From NCBI GenBank assembly GCA_029844215.1, contig CM056725.1, forward strand, positions 59,061,609 to 59,125,608: DNA of 64,000 nt. Reading direction: 5' to 3'. The position numbers were made by a program, and so were the translations under genes. This document shows positions 30,156 through 42,390 of the stretch, in pieces (the first letter of the stretch is position 1; the number at the start of each line of letters is the position of its first letter). The notes beneath the pieces are model-generated. The model was given only the letters and a program-made list of their open reading frames with translations. It did no database searches and had not been told where the DNA came from. Source of the stretch: Przewalskia tangutica (taxonomy: Eukaryota > Streptophyta > Magnoliopsida > Solanales > Solanaceae).

Positions 30156-31876
30156 TCAACCGGCCGTCATACAATAAATAAGCAAGTTAGAAATCCCCCT
30201 AACTTCTTATTAGTCTTATTCATCTACACTCTCATTTTAGTTCACTTAAGGCACTAATATGTTATAATAAATTCGGGAGTTTAACCCAAGGTACTACGTA
30301 CTTCTAACCTTTTGGAAAATGACTCATTTTCATATCAAACTTCCAAGATACTATAAACCGTAGTATCAAGTCAAAATTTCTTTTCAAGACAAGTCACAAT
30401 ACCTTAGAAATAAAGTTAGGTTTCTAATCAAGTGACTCCTTTTATTATAAAACCTTAGGCAATTGATGCCTTAAAAATCAAATTGCCTTTTCATTAAAAT
30501 TAAGTCATTTATCTTTCCATAAAGCAAATATAACCAACTCCCCATAAATCGTTACATTCGCTTTATACCTTAGTCATAAACAATTTCCTATCCAAGGGAC
30601 TTATACGTTTAAAACGGAACAAGTATCACATACTTTAAAACTCTTCAAGTCCCTTAACTTTAATAAAACATTAGACATCCTTAATACTTTCAAAGAGGTG
30701 AGTTAATCTCCTAACTCACCCAACTTGGCTATTCATAAAACTAGTAAAGGATATCAAGGTCTCAGACGCTCACCGTACTATATACGTACAACTAGTCATG
30801 CTCAAAAGATAGGAAAAGTTCTACATACCTTGCCGGGTCAACCACTTGCCAAGTACAAAGTCCCGCCCGTAGTATGTCAACCTATAATATTCACAATACG
30901 TCTATTAAAGCCTTACTTCAAACGTAGAATCTTATAAGTTTCAAGTCGCTAAATTCTACGGAAAATCGGACAGCACCTCCTTTGTTTTTACTATCTTTGC
31001 CACCTTTTTCAAGGCCGAATACAATAACCAAACACGCCACATTTTAGGCACAATCAAAGCAATTTATCAATAGGGGATTACACGCCTACTAGACGTGTAA
31101 AATTCCGCCCCATAAACGATAACAAACTAATACCACTACTAGTCTAATTTCGGCCATAATGAATACAACAATTCCAATTCTTATCCAATTTCCATTTCAA
31201 TCCAAATTGGTAGCATAACATGATATCAAGTCGCATTTGATTATAACTACTATAATCTTCAAGAAGTAACATGCGACGATTTCTAATAAACGACTAATTA
31301 GTAATCCAATCTTCAAGTGGCTTGTATAACATTTCGGATTCTAAGGCTACAAGCAATTCATAATACTTATCAATCCCATAAACATGAGTCACGTAGTCAA
31401 AATCAACTATACAAGCATTATTATTAATTTCCAAGAGAAAAGAGAATCTTTCACCTTTTAGATTTTTCCTTCCAAAGCCCTTTTTCTTCAACCCCTTTTT
31501 CCGTCAAACTCGTCCTCGTGAGTTTCCCACAAGTCTATCAACACTTTGCCTTCTTCTCGCCGCTCCCACAATACCCTCTAGGCTAAGCTTTCTTCAAAAC
31601 CTTGAGAGAAAAGAGAGAGAAGCTCTTAAGAGTTCTTAAGGTGAAATGACCAAGTCTTTCAAGACTTGGTCCTAAAATAGGGCCCTTTTCTTGGTCAACA
31701 AGATGGGAGGGACACTTGTCACCCTCCCAAAGGCCCTTTTCGAAAATATCCCCTGATTTTAGCACTTTCCGCATAAAAAATCCCGCCTTGGCGCCGCGGA
31801 CTTTCGTGGCCACACAAACCTCAGAGGATATTCAGGATTTATGGCGCCGCGGCGCTTATACGCCTGCTACGAAAAA

Positions 31877-31881
31877 TCCTA
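31877..31881. repeat. Target site duplication TCCTA, left copy (solo LTR C)
   Basis: Repeated at 35215-35219. The uninterrupted site is seen in the B 3' LTR near 21705-21720. Confidence 0.95.
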
Positions 31882-32388
31882 TGTTACACCCCGTAGTTCC
31901 AGGGTATGTATACAAGGACGTAAGTACGAGAATACGACAGTAAAATTGGAAAGGAAGAAAGATGTGATTTTTCGACGGAAAAGTTTCCGGATTTTGTGAA
32001 GGAAAAATGTTCGTTAAAGGGAATTGGATTCCCAGATTTGGTATTTAGACTTTTTGGAATATTTGAGAATTATGAAATTTTATTTCCGAAATTGGTCACG
32101 TGGGGCCCACGGGAGAAATTTACGGTTTGTGGGGCCCACTTTATTTTTTCGGATTTTTGGCATTGCGGATATTTTCGGAAGATGAAATATTTTGGACGAG
32201 TAGGGGGCGACACGTGTCACCCCCATGTGGCCCCATGGCCGAAAGGGTGCCACTTGGACGTTTTTTAGTGGGGACAAGTGGCAAGCCACTTGTCCCATTT
32301 TTGTGGTGAACACTTGGTTGGCCAACTACCCACACACATGTACCCATCCTCACCACCCACTTGCATTAATCTTGACCCTTGATTCTTC

Positions 32389-32396
32389 TATATATA
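32389..32396 (+). promoter_or_regulatory. TATA box of solo LTR C
   Basis: TATATATA followed by CCCCCTTAGG, about 508 bp into the LTR. Confidence 0.6.
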
Positions 32397-34049
32397 CCCC
32401 CTTAGGTTGAAGACAATTTTCATCCCACACTTAAGCTTCCAAGGCAAAATACTCCCCTCCCCTTTGTAGTTGTTTTCGTCCCCCTTCCCCCACTTGAGTA
32501 GAAAATACTTTGGGTATTATTGTATAATCCCAAATACCTTGGCCTAGTATCCCTAGTAGTATTCCAAAGTTATTTCAATACTAGGAGCCCGGAAATACTA
32601 CTTTATTCCAATAGTCGCAAAATGAAACCCTAGAAAATCTTCATAAGCTTGGTTGAAGTGTTAAGAGAAGTTGTTTAGAAAATTCTAAGGGTTGCTTGGA
32701 GCGGGTTGGAGCGTAAGGAATTAGAGTTAAACGTTGCTCAGGATCGACTTATATCTTGGATAATTTTGGGCTTATCGAGGTAATGATCTTTATCCCCCTA
32801 TTGTAATTGGATATTACATGTTGTAGTAATGTATAGTTGAGTATACTATATGTAGAATGATTATGGAAAAGAATTGAATCAGATTTACATAGACTGTATT
32901 TACAGAGACTTGTAGTATTATTGTGGTAGAATTGTACACGTCCGTTAGGCGTGTAACCCCATGGGATTATTGGTTTGGTAACGGGCCTCGTTGGAGGAGG
33001 AGATTTATGTGGTTGCCGGGGGGGGAGGTGCTGCCGAATTTTTCGTAGAATAAGGAATCTTGTATCTAGAATTATTCTACGAAGAGATCTAGAGGTTGAT
33101 AGGCGTTTTGTGGCCTTTTAGGTTGAAGTACTACGAGTAGCGTATTCTACTGAAGGGTGGAAAAGGCGAGCAAGGTTAGAGTGCGTGAGCGTTTTGCTAA
33201 TTATCGATAATCGTCGCGAGGTATGTGAACCTCTTCCTATCTTTTCTAGCATGATTGTTGTGAACTATGTAGTGCGGTGAGACGTCACGTGCTAAATGAA
33301 TTTGGTTGGTTTAAAACATAAAGTGTTATAACGGCCTTATGGGAAGTTTGCTATAACAACTTTATGTAGGTAACGAAATAGTTTGTGGTTTTTAAAAGAT
33401 AAGAGACTTGACTTATAAATGACTTGATGTGAAATATTAAGGAACTTGATTTCTAAAAGAAAAGAGACTTGAGGAATTGAAGAGTTTTTGGTTTAAAAAA
33501 AAGAAAGAAATGGTTTTGTCTTAAATTGGTTTAAAACATAAAGTGTTATAACAGCTTTATGGGAAGTTAGTTATAACGACTTTATGAAAACAAAAGAATG
33601 GTTTTATCATTAGTTTTAAAATGGTAACTTGACTTTAAATGGAGAAGTGTTTTGGTCTAAAAAGAAGGCATAGTATTGTCTTAATTTGGTTTAAAAAGGA
33701 AAGTATGGAAGTTGTTTTGGTTTACTTAAAATGTTAGTCACTCTATTTTTGATAATACGGGCATCGGGTGACCTTTGTAAAAGAAATGGATCTTTTAAAA
33801 GAATTTAACGTCGTAGTACTTTGGGGTTAAAACACGGACTTTGGCATAAAATGAAAGTACCTTGAGTTGTGTGTAACTTGCCTATGTTTGCGTGTGATAG
33901 CCTTGTTATGCAAGTATTGTATTTCTACCCGCGTCTCAATGGAGGGCGGTGATTTGTTATGATCTTACTTGGGCGCACGGCGGTGACGAGGATTCCACGC
34001 GCGCCTCGCTGATAGTGTTATTCCATGGACTAGCTCTCCACGAGGTTTT

Positions 34050-34515
34050 ACCGATTCGCCTTGGTATCCGTGGTTCGCTTTCGTACTTGCCCCGTCTCCT
34101 GGCAGATTCGGCCTTGGTACCTGGAAGATAGCCTTCGCACTTGCCCCCTTCAGTATAGTGGTGAAGTCACGTGATACGGCCTTGGTATCCGTAGTTAGCC
34201 TCAGATTGCCCGGTCAACTACGTGACACCGGCTTTGGTATCCGTAGTTGGCTTCGTACTTGCCCCGTGACGCCTTCGTGGCGAAGTCTCGTGATATGGCC
34301 TTGGTATCCGTAGTTAGCCCTCGACTTGCCCGGCCACCACGTGACACGGCTTTGGTATCCGTAGTTGGCTTTCGTACTTGCCCCGTGACGCCTTCGTGGT
34401 TTGGTTGTATAGTATTGTTAGTACGGCTTTCGTATCTGGTAGTTGGCTTTCGTACTTGCCCCGGTCAGTTGATGATGCGGCTTTGGTATCTGGTAGTTAG
34501 CCTTCGTACTTGCCC
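34050..34515 (+). repeat. Minisatellite in solo LTR C, about 65 bp x 7
   Basis: Each unit has GGTATCCGTAGTTGGC or a close variant, then TCGTACTTGCCCCG, followed by a variable GTGACGCC or CACGTGATAC part. It is unlike the A/B/F array but lies in the same LTR segment. E and G carry related units. Confidence 0.85.
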
Positions 34516-35390
34516 TTACGGTTTTATGACTCAGGTGGGACCTGGTGTTTATGTGTACTCCTTGGTGTTATTATATCATAGACTGCCGGCAGGCGAAGGT
34601 ATTCCACGCATGATTGATGTTGAGGCGTGAGACCCATAGTTATATTTGAGTGATGACTTTGAGGGCGTGAGTCCCTGACTTACGTGACTTCTTATTTATT
34701 ATGGACTGTAGTTTGGTTATCATACATGTCTCCTGCTTTATATAGACTACTATGATTTCATTTACAGTATTTTCAGTTTCACATACTTGGTACTGTTGTG
34801 CGACCTCTCGGCCGCTGCGTTCATGCCGCAGGTAGGTACACCGATTGTTGATCCTCGCCATAGGATCACGATTCAGCGTATTAGGAAGCTCCGTTTCTCG
34901 AGGCTTATCTTTTAGTATAGTCCTCACATCGTAGGTACTTGTACATTCAGGGGTATGGCGGGGCCCTGTCCCGTCATGTTGTATAAAAACTCTTAGAGGT
35001 CTGTAGTACTGTTGTGGGCAGGGTTGGTAAGGATGTAACTGTTCAAGTTTTTAATTATATATATTCATGAAGGTAACCGTTTGGTTGGCCTGTTTTATTA
35101 TCATATCTCTTATTTCATGTTTATGTTTTTATTTCTGCTGATTTTCTCTGATGTTGTATCACTAGGGTGCCCGGGGTAAGGCACCAGTCACAGGCCCGGG
35201 ATCGGGTCGTGACATCCTACCTCTGCGCCTGTCCGCTGAACTTCCAACGCCCATACCCCTCCGCTCCGATGTCCTATCGACGAGCGGTTTAGTGCGTTGG
35301 AACTAGACTCATCCAACTTATACTAGGCTCAAAATTCGTTCAATACATGTTTGTCAACTTATCTTATATCTGAATTTACGGGGTGTAACA

Positions 35391-36417
35391 GTAATCTCAA
35401 GGGCTAAACATACTAGTTTTCGGATTAGGGTTCCAATAGCCAATATACTTATCAAACTTCATACTATATACCTCATTCTTGCTAATATCCATAGCTACAA
35501 CAATAAGTAATCTTAATTCCTAAAACGACAAGATTGTTACCTTTATAAGCCCTTATAATTACCAAGATTCAAAGTCGCTCCTTAGCAATTCTTAGCTCCT
35601 TTCCTTTCCGCTCCAATCCGCTATTTGAAGCCTTTAGAAGTTCACAACCAACTTCTCTTCCATTTCCAATCCAAACTTGTGAAAACGACTTAGGTTTTCG
35701 CCTTGCGACTAACGTGAAAACGTCATTTTTCCGAAATCTTTCTATTGAGATATCCTTACAATACCTTTAGGGACCTTGGGTTAAATTCTTGTGAATAAAG
35801 AACCAAAATTACAAAAAAAATTGTGTGGAAGGGACCATGAACCCGAGAGCTCTTTTCTTAGCACAAAGTTCCCTCAATTTTTTCTAAGTGTTGAAGAGCT
35901 TGTCTTGCATCTAGTGTGTATATATAACACAATGGAGGGTCAAGATAATAACATATGTGTGGCTAGGATGAAGAACATTAAATACTTATCCAAGTGGTAA
36001 GTTGACTTGGTCAATTTTCTCAAGCTAGCAAGACTTGTTCATCTTCAATGGTCAATGACCATTTTAACCTTGTCTTAATTCATCCAAGACCATTGTGGGG
36101 GGGGGGGTGCCACATATCTCCCTCTCATTCATCCATAAAATTTCGTAACCCTCGTGGTCCCCACAAAACGTAAAATTTCTCGGGTGGGCCCTACGTGACC
36201 AAATCCGTAAAAATAAATTTCCATAATGATAATAAGTTTCATACTCTTCAAATAATGCATTTTGAGAATCCAATTCTCATCAACAAACATTTTTCCTTTC
36301 CGACGTTCGGAAGATTTTTCCGTCGGAAAAACAATTCTTTCTTTCGTACCAATTTCTCAAGTCTTGTATTCTCGCGTCTATTCTATTATACATGTCCTGG
36401 ACTTACGGGGTGTAACA
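35391..36417 (-). repeat. LTR of element D, second visible segment (minus)
   Basis: It begins with the right GTAAT copy and continues the 18391-19181 segment. It ends GGACTTACGGGGTGTAACA at 36417. A run of 11 G lies near 36097. A minus-strand TATA-like box (TATATATA, 35919-35926) is present. It is colinear with F (48200-48762 and 60618-61064). Confidence 0.88.
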
Positions 36418-36681
36418 TTCTTCCCCCCTTAGAAACATTCGTCCCCGAATGTTCTTAGTCGGTTGTCAAGCTATACAAACTCCGGCATAGTCTCTTTACT
36501 ATGCCTATCAATCAATACTCCACAAGACCAACGATGCCACACATGGCCACCACATAACATACGTAAACATATCAATGGACCTTCCGTCCGCGGTCCTTTC
36601 TCACAAAACTCGAAGGTTACAGTCTTATCAAACACGGGATCCTTAGAGGTTCCTTTCTTTTTCCCGTACTAGGGATGCCCC
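36418..36681 (-). other. Stub of element D internal region with polypurine tract
   Basis: The minus-strand PPT (AAGGGGGGAAGAA, 36418-36430) touches the LTR. The next 250 bp, including TCCCCGAATGTTCTTAGTCG and ATGGACCTTCCGTCCG, match the same part of F (61065-61310). No coding sequence is seen. D therefore belongs to the F family and is cut off by F at 36682. Confidence 0.85.
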
Positions 36682-36691
36682 TGTCACACCC

Positions 36692-39600
36692 TGTTATACC
36701 CCGTATTTTCCAGAGTATGTACGTGTGGGCGTACGTAGAAAAGTTTGAGCCTTAAAGTTAGGCAAGGACGAAATTTTGTGCACAACCCCCGTAAAGAATC
36801 GTTTTTCGACGAAACGTTTTACAGAACTTGCGAAGGGAAAATTACGGCTATGTCATTTATAATTTTTGCGGATTTTTCCGAGAGATGAAATATTTTGGAC
36901 CAACGAGAGGGCGACACTTGTCACCCTCAAGTGGACGGTTTGTGGTGGCCGATTGGTGCCCATTTCGTGGCATGTTTCATGGCCTAATCCATGGGTCAAT
37001 GTTTGTGAGGGATTTGTGGAGGTTGGTGCGTGCACTTGGCTTGATCTTGACCCTCCACTTGCCCCCCACTTGGCTTGATCTTGGCCCTTGGTTTTCCTAT
37101 AAATACCCCTCCCTTGTTGAAGACTTCTTCATCCTAAAATGTTTTCCAAGTCTTGAAAACCCTTTCCTCCTTAGGAGAGGTTCTCGTCAAAGCCTCCCCC
37201 TCCCCCCTTTGTGAGGCCCCTTGGCCGAGAGTCCCCTCCCAGTGAAGGCCCTCGCCGAGAGTACACCCCTCTTGAGTTTTGTTCTCGTAAAATACCCCCC
37301 CTTTTTGGTAGAGAAATACTCTCCAAGTATTGTTACTATACCAAAATACCTTAGCCTTATACCTTGTAGTATTCCAAAGTTACCTCTATACGTAGAGCCC
37401 GGAAATACTACCTTTTGTCCTTTTAGTCTCAAACCAAAACCCTAAGGAAAATCTTCATAGCGAGTTGAAGTATTAATTAGAAGTTGCGTAGAACTTCTAA
37501 GGGTTGTTTGGAGCGGGTTGGAGCGCCCAGAGTTGGAGCTAAACGTTGCTCAGGATCGACATTTAAACTTGGATAATTTTGGGCTTATCGAGGTAAATAC
37601 GCTTGACCTTCTTTTGTAATTAGAGTTTTCATACTGTTGAAGTATAAGAATTAAGTATAAGTTATATACAAGGAATGTATATAAGAAGAGAATTGAACTG
37701 TACTTACATATGACTGTATTTACAGTAGACTTGTGAAGTTTGGCGGGTAAGGAAGTGCTGCCCAATTTTCCGTGAGAATCTTGTATCTAGATTTATTCTA
37801 CCGAGTAGTCTAGACATTGATAGACTTGTATAACCGTTATAGGTTGAAGTACTGCGAGTAGCGAATTCTACTCGAAGGGTGGAAAAGGCTAACATGACTA
37901 CAGTACTTTGGAGCTTTTTGCTAATAGTCGATAATCGTCGCGAGGTATGTGATTCTTCCTATACTCTTGAGCATGATATTTTAAAGGAATATATATAGTA
38001 CGGTAGACGTACGTGTGTTAACTGAACGTAGTTTTACGGCAATGTCTTTTGACTTAAGCCTGAATAATAAGAATCTTGAAGTATTTCAAAAGATTTAAGA
38101 ACCGTTTTTGAAAGAAGAGTAATACTTGGTTTTGAAAGATTAAAAGTTATACTAGCTTTATGGGAAGTTAGGTATAACGACTTAAGAAGATAAAAGAATG
38201 GTTTTTGATTTTAGAAGTTAAGAGACTTAATCTTAAAAGATAAGAGACTTGACTTAATTGAATTGATGTGAAAGTTGTTAAGAAGTGTGAAACCTCATTC
38301 GTGAGTAATAAGTACTTGGTTTTTAAAGAATAATGTTTTACTGATTTCGGAAATGAGAATAAGTAAGGAACTTGATTTCTAAAAGAGACTTGAGGAAATT
38401 AAAGAGTTTTTGGTTTAAAAGAAAGGCATTGTTTTGTCTTAAAATTGGTTTAAAACATAAAGTGTTATAACAGCTTTATGGGAAGTTAGTTATAACGACT
38501 TTATGAAAACAAAAGAATGGTTTTATCATTGGTTTTAAAGTGGTAACTTGACTTTAAAAGGAGAAGTGTTTTGGTCTAAGAAGAAGGCATGGTATTGCCT
38601 TAATTTGGTTTTAAAAAGGAAAAGTATGGAAGTTGTTTTGGTTTACTTAAAAATGTTAGTCACTCTATTTTAATACTGCGGGTATCGGGTGACTTTTGTA
38701 AAAGAAATGGATCCTTTAAAAAGAGTTTAACGTACGTAGTACTTTGGGGTTAAAACCTGGACCTTGGCATAAAATAAAAAGTACCTTGAGTTGTGTGTAA
38801 CTTGCCTATGTTTGCGTGTGATATCCTTGTTGTGCAAGTGTTGTATTCTTATGTTACCGCTGCCTCGAATGGAGGGCGGTCGTGTTATTCTTGATCATTT
38901 TGGACATATCGACACGATGGGTGGCCCACGGTATGCTTCCACTATGATAGTCCACGGGCATACCGACTCGATGGATGGTCCACGTATGCGCCATGATGAG
39001 GGTTCGCTTCGCTGATAGTGTTATTCCATGGACTAGCTCTCCATGAGGTTTTACCGATCGGCCTTGGTATCCGTGGTCGCATTGCACTTGCCCCGCCTCG
39101 TGGTCGATTCGACCTTCGTACCTGTAGTTAGCCCTCACACTTGCCCCGCTTCGGTTTAGTGACGGTCTCGTGATACGCCTGGTACCGTAGTTAGCCCTCG
39201 TGATTGCCCCGGCCATTTCGTGACACGCCTTGGTATCCGTAGTCGGCTTCGTACTTGCCGTATCATCTTCGTGGTTTGGTTGTATAGTATTGTTAGTACG
39301 CACTTGGTGTTCATGTGTACTTCGTGGTGTTATTATATCATAGATCACGGCAGCCGGCGAAGGTATTCCACGCATGATTGATGTCATGCGCGTGAGACCC
39401 ATAGTTATATTCGAGTGATGACTCTGAGGGCGTGAGTCCCTGACTTACATGACTGCTTATTTATTTTGGACTGTAGTTTGGTTATCATACATGTCACCTG
39501 CTTTATATAGACTGCTATGATTTCATTTATAGTATTTTCAGTTTCATATACTGTACTGTTGTATCGACCTCCTCGGGGCTGCTCATGCCGCAGAGTAGGT

Positions 39601-39974
39601 ACATCGGTTGTTGATCCTCGCCTTAGGATCACAGTCATTGGAAGCTCCGCTTTCTCGAGGCTTATCTTTGGTATGTTACCCGAGTTGTAGGTTCTTGTAC
39701 ATTCTGTGGTATGGCGGCCCCGTCCCGTCATGTTGTATAAAAACTCTTAGGTCTGTAGTATCACAAGTGTGGTTTGTAAAAAGGATTAAACTGTTCGGTT
39801 TGAAAGATTTGTATACATATATTTTATTGGAAGGTAACCGGTTGGTTGGCCTGTTTTATGATCTTATCTCTTGTTTCATGTTTAAGTTTTATTTCCGCTG
39901 ATTTACTCTGATGTTGTATCACTAGGGTGCCCGGGGTAAGGCATCAGTCACGGGCCCGGGATGGGGTTGTGACA
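36692..39974 (+). repeat. 5' LTR of element E
   Basis: TGTTATACCCCG to GGGGTTGTGACA. It has a TATA box at 37098-37105, CGAGGTATGTG at 37941-37951, a TATATAGTACGGTAGACGTA block (about 37993), and a minisatellite of the C type at about 39055-39265. Nearly identical to the 3' LTR over long spans. Confidence 0.93.
37098..37105 (+). promoter_or_regulatory. TATA box of E 5' LTR
   Basis: CCTATAAATACCCCTCCC, 406 bp into the LTR. The same box is at 42796-42803 in the 3' LTR. Confidence 0.75.
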
Positions 39975-39978
39975 AAAG

Positions 39979-39990
39979 TGGTATCAGAGC
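39979..39990 (+). promoter_or_regulatory. Primer binding site of element E (initiator tRNA-Met)
   Basis: TGGTATCAGAGC four bases after the 5' LTR terminus GTGACA. This is the classic plant LTR-retrotransposon PBS. Confidence 0.95.
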
Positions 39991-40032
39991 AGTTAATCCT
40001 CGAAAAGTGTCTACAGACCGTGTCTAGTAGAG

Positions 40033-40074
40033 TCTTGATTATCGGTGTGTTGTGCACCACATCTATAATCAGGA
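40033..40074 (+). other. Leader stem-loop of element E with loop palindrome GTGCAC
   Basis: Base for base identical to the hairpin of element A (28-69). It starts 42 nt after the PBS, and the loop hexamer is at 40052-40057. Confidence 0.7.
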
Positions 40075-40180
40075 GGCTGCAGGACATTTAGGATTGGTTT
40101 CCATTCTTCTCATTCTGAGATCGTGCCTTAGAGCTGTGTTGTAAGTTGGACCCCTCTGACGTATCTCGTTTTTACCAGTT

Positions 40181-41345
40181 ATGCCTCCGCGCAAGGCAAC
40201 CCAGGCCCAGATGGGCAAGGCAGCCGAGGGAGCTGTTAGTGGGGTACAGAGGAGTACGAGGGCGCAGGCCCGGTCAGTACCTGAGATAGTGCTTCAGACG
40301 GCGAGTTTTGCAACGCCGCCAGCCCCAGCAGAGTTTAGAGCCGCAGCAGTGGCTGATGAGACAACAGTACCTGAGCCTCCAGTCCCACAGCCTGGGGCAG
40401 AGGAGATGGGTTACAAGGAGATACGCCATCGCCGTGATCGTGGCCGACATGAGGATAGCCGGACGCAGCAGCCCAAAGAGCACCCGTAGTTCACCCGAGA
40501 TCGGATAGTTTGAGGCTACGGGACTTTCGAGTCAGCCCGCCGAGTTCTACGTCGAGGCACGAGGATGATCCGCAGGAGTTCATCCGAGCGATTCTGACGG
40601 ATCACGAGAGTGATCAAGGCTTCGAGACCGAGTCGGTGGTCTGGTTCGTGACGGCCGCGTGATATCTGCGATCGGGTTTGATTCGCGGGAGCTGTCCCGG
40701 GGAGAGCATGCACTTCCAGCCGTATGGAACGAGTTCTCAGAGGCATTTCTTGCACATTTCTTGCCTCCACAGGCGAGGAGGGCTCGGGCCGACAAATTTT
40801 TGGTATTGAGGCAGAGTGGGCGTACGGTTCGGGAGTACAATGTGGAGTTTGACTCTTTGGCTCGGTATGTCCCCGCGTTAGTAGCCAGTATGGAGGACAG
40901 AGTGCACCGCTACGTCACCGGGCTCGATGACTACTTGGCAGAGGCTTGTTCGGGTGTAGCTCTTCAGCCGGGCATGGACATTGCCCGCATGCAGGCTTAT
41001 GCACTTGGATGTGAGGAGCGGAGAGGTCGACGGAATGACCAAGATCAGCAGAAGAGGGCCATAACAGTAGGGTCCTTTGATAACTTTCGAGGCGGACCGC
41101 CAAGAGACTAGTTATGTACTCCGCCGCATGCAGTGGTCCTCCACACTTTCCGGGACCTTCGGATATTCGTGAAGCAGTCGTGGCTCCTGTGTTTCAGATT
41201 TTCGAGAGTAGGAGTGCTCGCGGATGAGGTCGCCCTTGTTTCAGCCGGCCAGGAAAACTTCATGGGAGAGTGTCGTACTAACTGGGAGATTGTTATTCTT
41301 GCGCCAACAGGCCATCCGGCAAGAGATCGTCCGACCAGGTAGCAC
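40181..41345 (+). pseudogene. gag: gag of element E, frameshifted
   Basis: Starts MPPRKATQAQMGKAAEGAVS and has a Pro/Ala-rich N-terminal part ending near 40489. The capsid domain lies in another frame from 40659: LPAVWNEFSEAFLAHFLPPQ, then RTVREYNVEFDSLARYVP, HRYVTGLDDYL and the final GSFDNFRGGPP, stopping at 41109. Past that stop the CCHC knuckle region is recognisable in shifted frames (CYSC-like near 41300, GHPARD near 41320). No pol follows. The capsid domain is about as similar to that of A and B as expected for a sister family. Confidence 0.88.
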
Positions 41346-42377
41346 TGGTAGGATAGCACGACTACGAGATCGATTGCGGGTTCTTCACCTTTCATAGCTA
41401 GGCAGATGTTCATACACCGCAGCCACGGCAGAGGTCGGTGGAAGTTCCCGATTGTAGGTCCTTTGAACCGCCTATCTTTTCAGGTATATCCTTAACCCTC
41501 TAGAGTTTTGCATGCGTGATACGATGATTGTATGTTGAGTGCTATGTACAGATAGCTTTGTGTGTATTGTGGTTTAGAGACATGGATAGTTGAAAGAATA
41601 AGTGTGGGGACAGGGAAGGTATGAACCTTAGAATATTACACGTTGAGACCTTAGATGTAAGGCCGGCTTGAATAAAAGATTTTACGGTTAGTCTTTGTCA
41701 AAATACTTGGTATGCGTATAAATGTATTGTGGGATAATTCTGTGAGTTGTGTAAAATGAAAGTGGTAGCTTTCATGATGTGAATTAGTAGGATTGTTCCG
41801 TATCGAGGATTAAGAGTTGGCGCGACGGAGGGTCGGGTTGAGGGCGTATTGCGGGTCAACCCAGAGTCTTGATGTAGCTGGGGTCACAGGTGGTCCCGCC
41901 AGATGGTAGGGTCACGAGGGTGCTAGGCCCAAGTTTAGATGACCATCGTATGAGTTCGTGGATATGTTCGACCAGAAGCGGATCGTGAAGGCCGGGATTG
42001 GCCTTAAAGAAGATCGAGGCTAGTAAGATGACCAAGTTTGGAGGTAGTGGCTCCCGAAATTTTGGGAACTAAAGTAATGACTGAAGTATGATACGTATAC
42101 TGGGAGGGTTCAAGTGATTACGACGAGTAAGGAAAGAAGTGAACGTGTGTTAGCAGAATAAAAGAGATCATTTTGTTGTAAAGTGAATATGCGATGAGAG
42201 TATCTTTAGACCAGGGTGGAAGCTGTTGTGATGTTAGAGGTGATTTCTCGTAGACTTGGATTAAGTATTGGAGCGTGTGTTATTTGTGGCCATGTGTGGC
42301 ATTGACAACTTGTTTAAGTTAAGAAGGAACTTCATCGTTATCCGTCTTGAGAAGGAACATTCGGGACGAATGTTTCT
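41346..42377 (+). other. Post-gag block of element E, no pol, shared with G and F
   Basis: I find no retroviral enzyme motif in any frame. The block is conserved in G (reverse, 55440-56180) and partly in F (61065-61620): GGTCACGAGGGTG, TAGGCCCAAGT, TTCGACCAGAA and AAGGCCGGGA recur in the same order in E and G. Shared order across three insertions shows it is a family feature and not random debris. Confidence 0.75.
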
Positions 42378-42390
42378 AAGGAGGGGAGAA
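42378..42390 (+). promoter_or_regulatory. Polypurine tract of element E
   Basis: AAGGAGGGGAGAA directly before the 3' LTR start at 42391. Confidence 0.9.

Larger units (their letters stand above)
31882..35214 (+). mobile_element. Solo LTR C (plus) in the 5' LTR of element B
   Basis: 3333 bp from TGTTACACCCCGTA to GGGTCGTGACA with a perfect TCCTA duplication and no internal region. It has a TATA box at 32389-32396, a TACACGTC/GGCGTGTA hairpin near 32935-32957, GTGCTGCCGAATTTTTCGTA near 33030, CGCGAGGTATGTG at 33216-33227, and a long minisatellite at 34050-34515. Its length and repeat type match the LTRs of element E. Confidence 0.95.
19182..35390 (-). mobile_element. Element B: Tekay/Del-like chromovirus (minus) with solo LTRs I and C nested inside
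   Basis: On the minus strand the order is 5' LTR (29322-35390, split by C), PBS, leader hairpin, gag, protease, RT (split by I), RNase H, integrase, chromodomain, PPT, 3' LTR (19182-21875). A perfect GTAAT duplication flanks it. Without insertions it would be about 10.5 kb. It has the whole autonomous gene order but many frameshifts. The RNase H and much of the RT are open, so its decay is patchy. It is the closest relative of A in the window. Confidence 0.95.
29322..35390 (-). repeat. 5' LTR of element B, interrupted by solo LTR C
   Basis: The LTR consists of 29322-31881 and 35220-35390, about 2.73 kb in total. It starts TGTCACGACCCG and ends ACGGGGTGTAACA. The first 250 bp differ from the 3' LTR by many small CTG/CAG-associated changes, while most of the rest is almost identical. 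A minisatellite lies at 29932-30155. Confidence 0.93.

Noticed and set aside
36097..36107. Run of 11 G as a functional G-rich site
   Set aside because: A single homopolymer in a decayed D LTR. Run length is likely unreliable and there is no second G tract nearby for a quadruplex.
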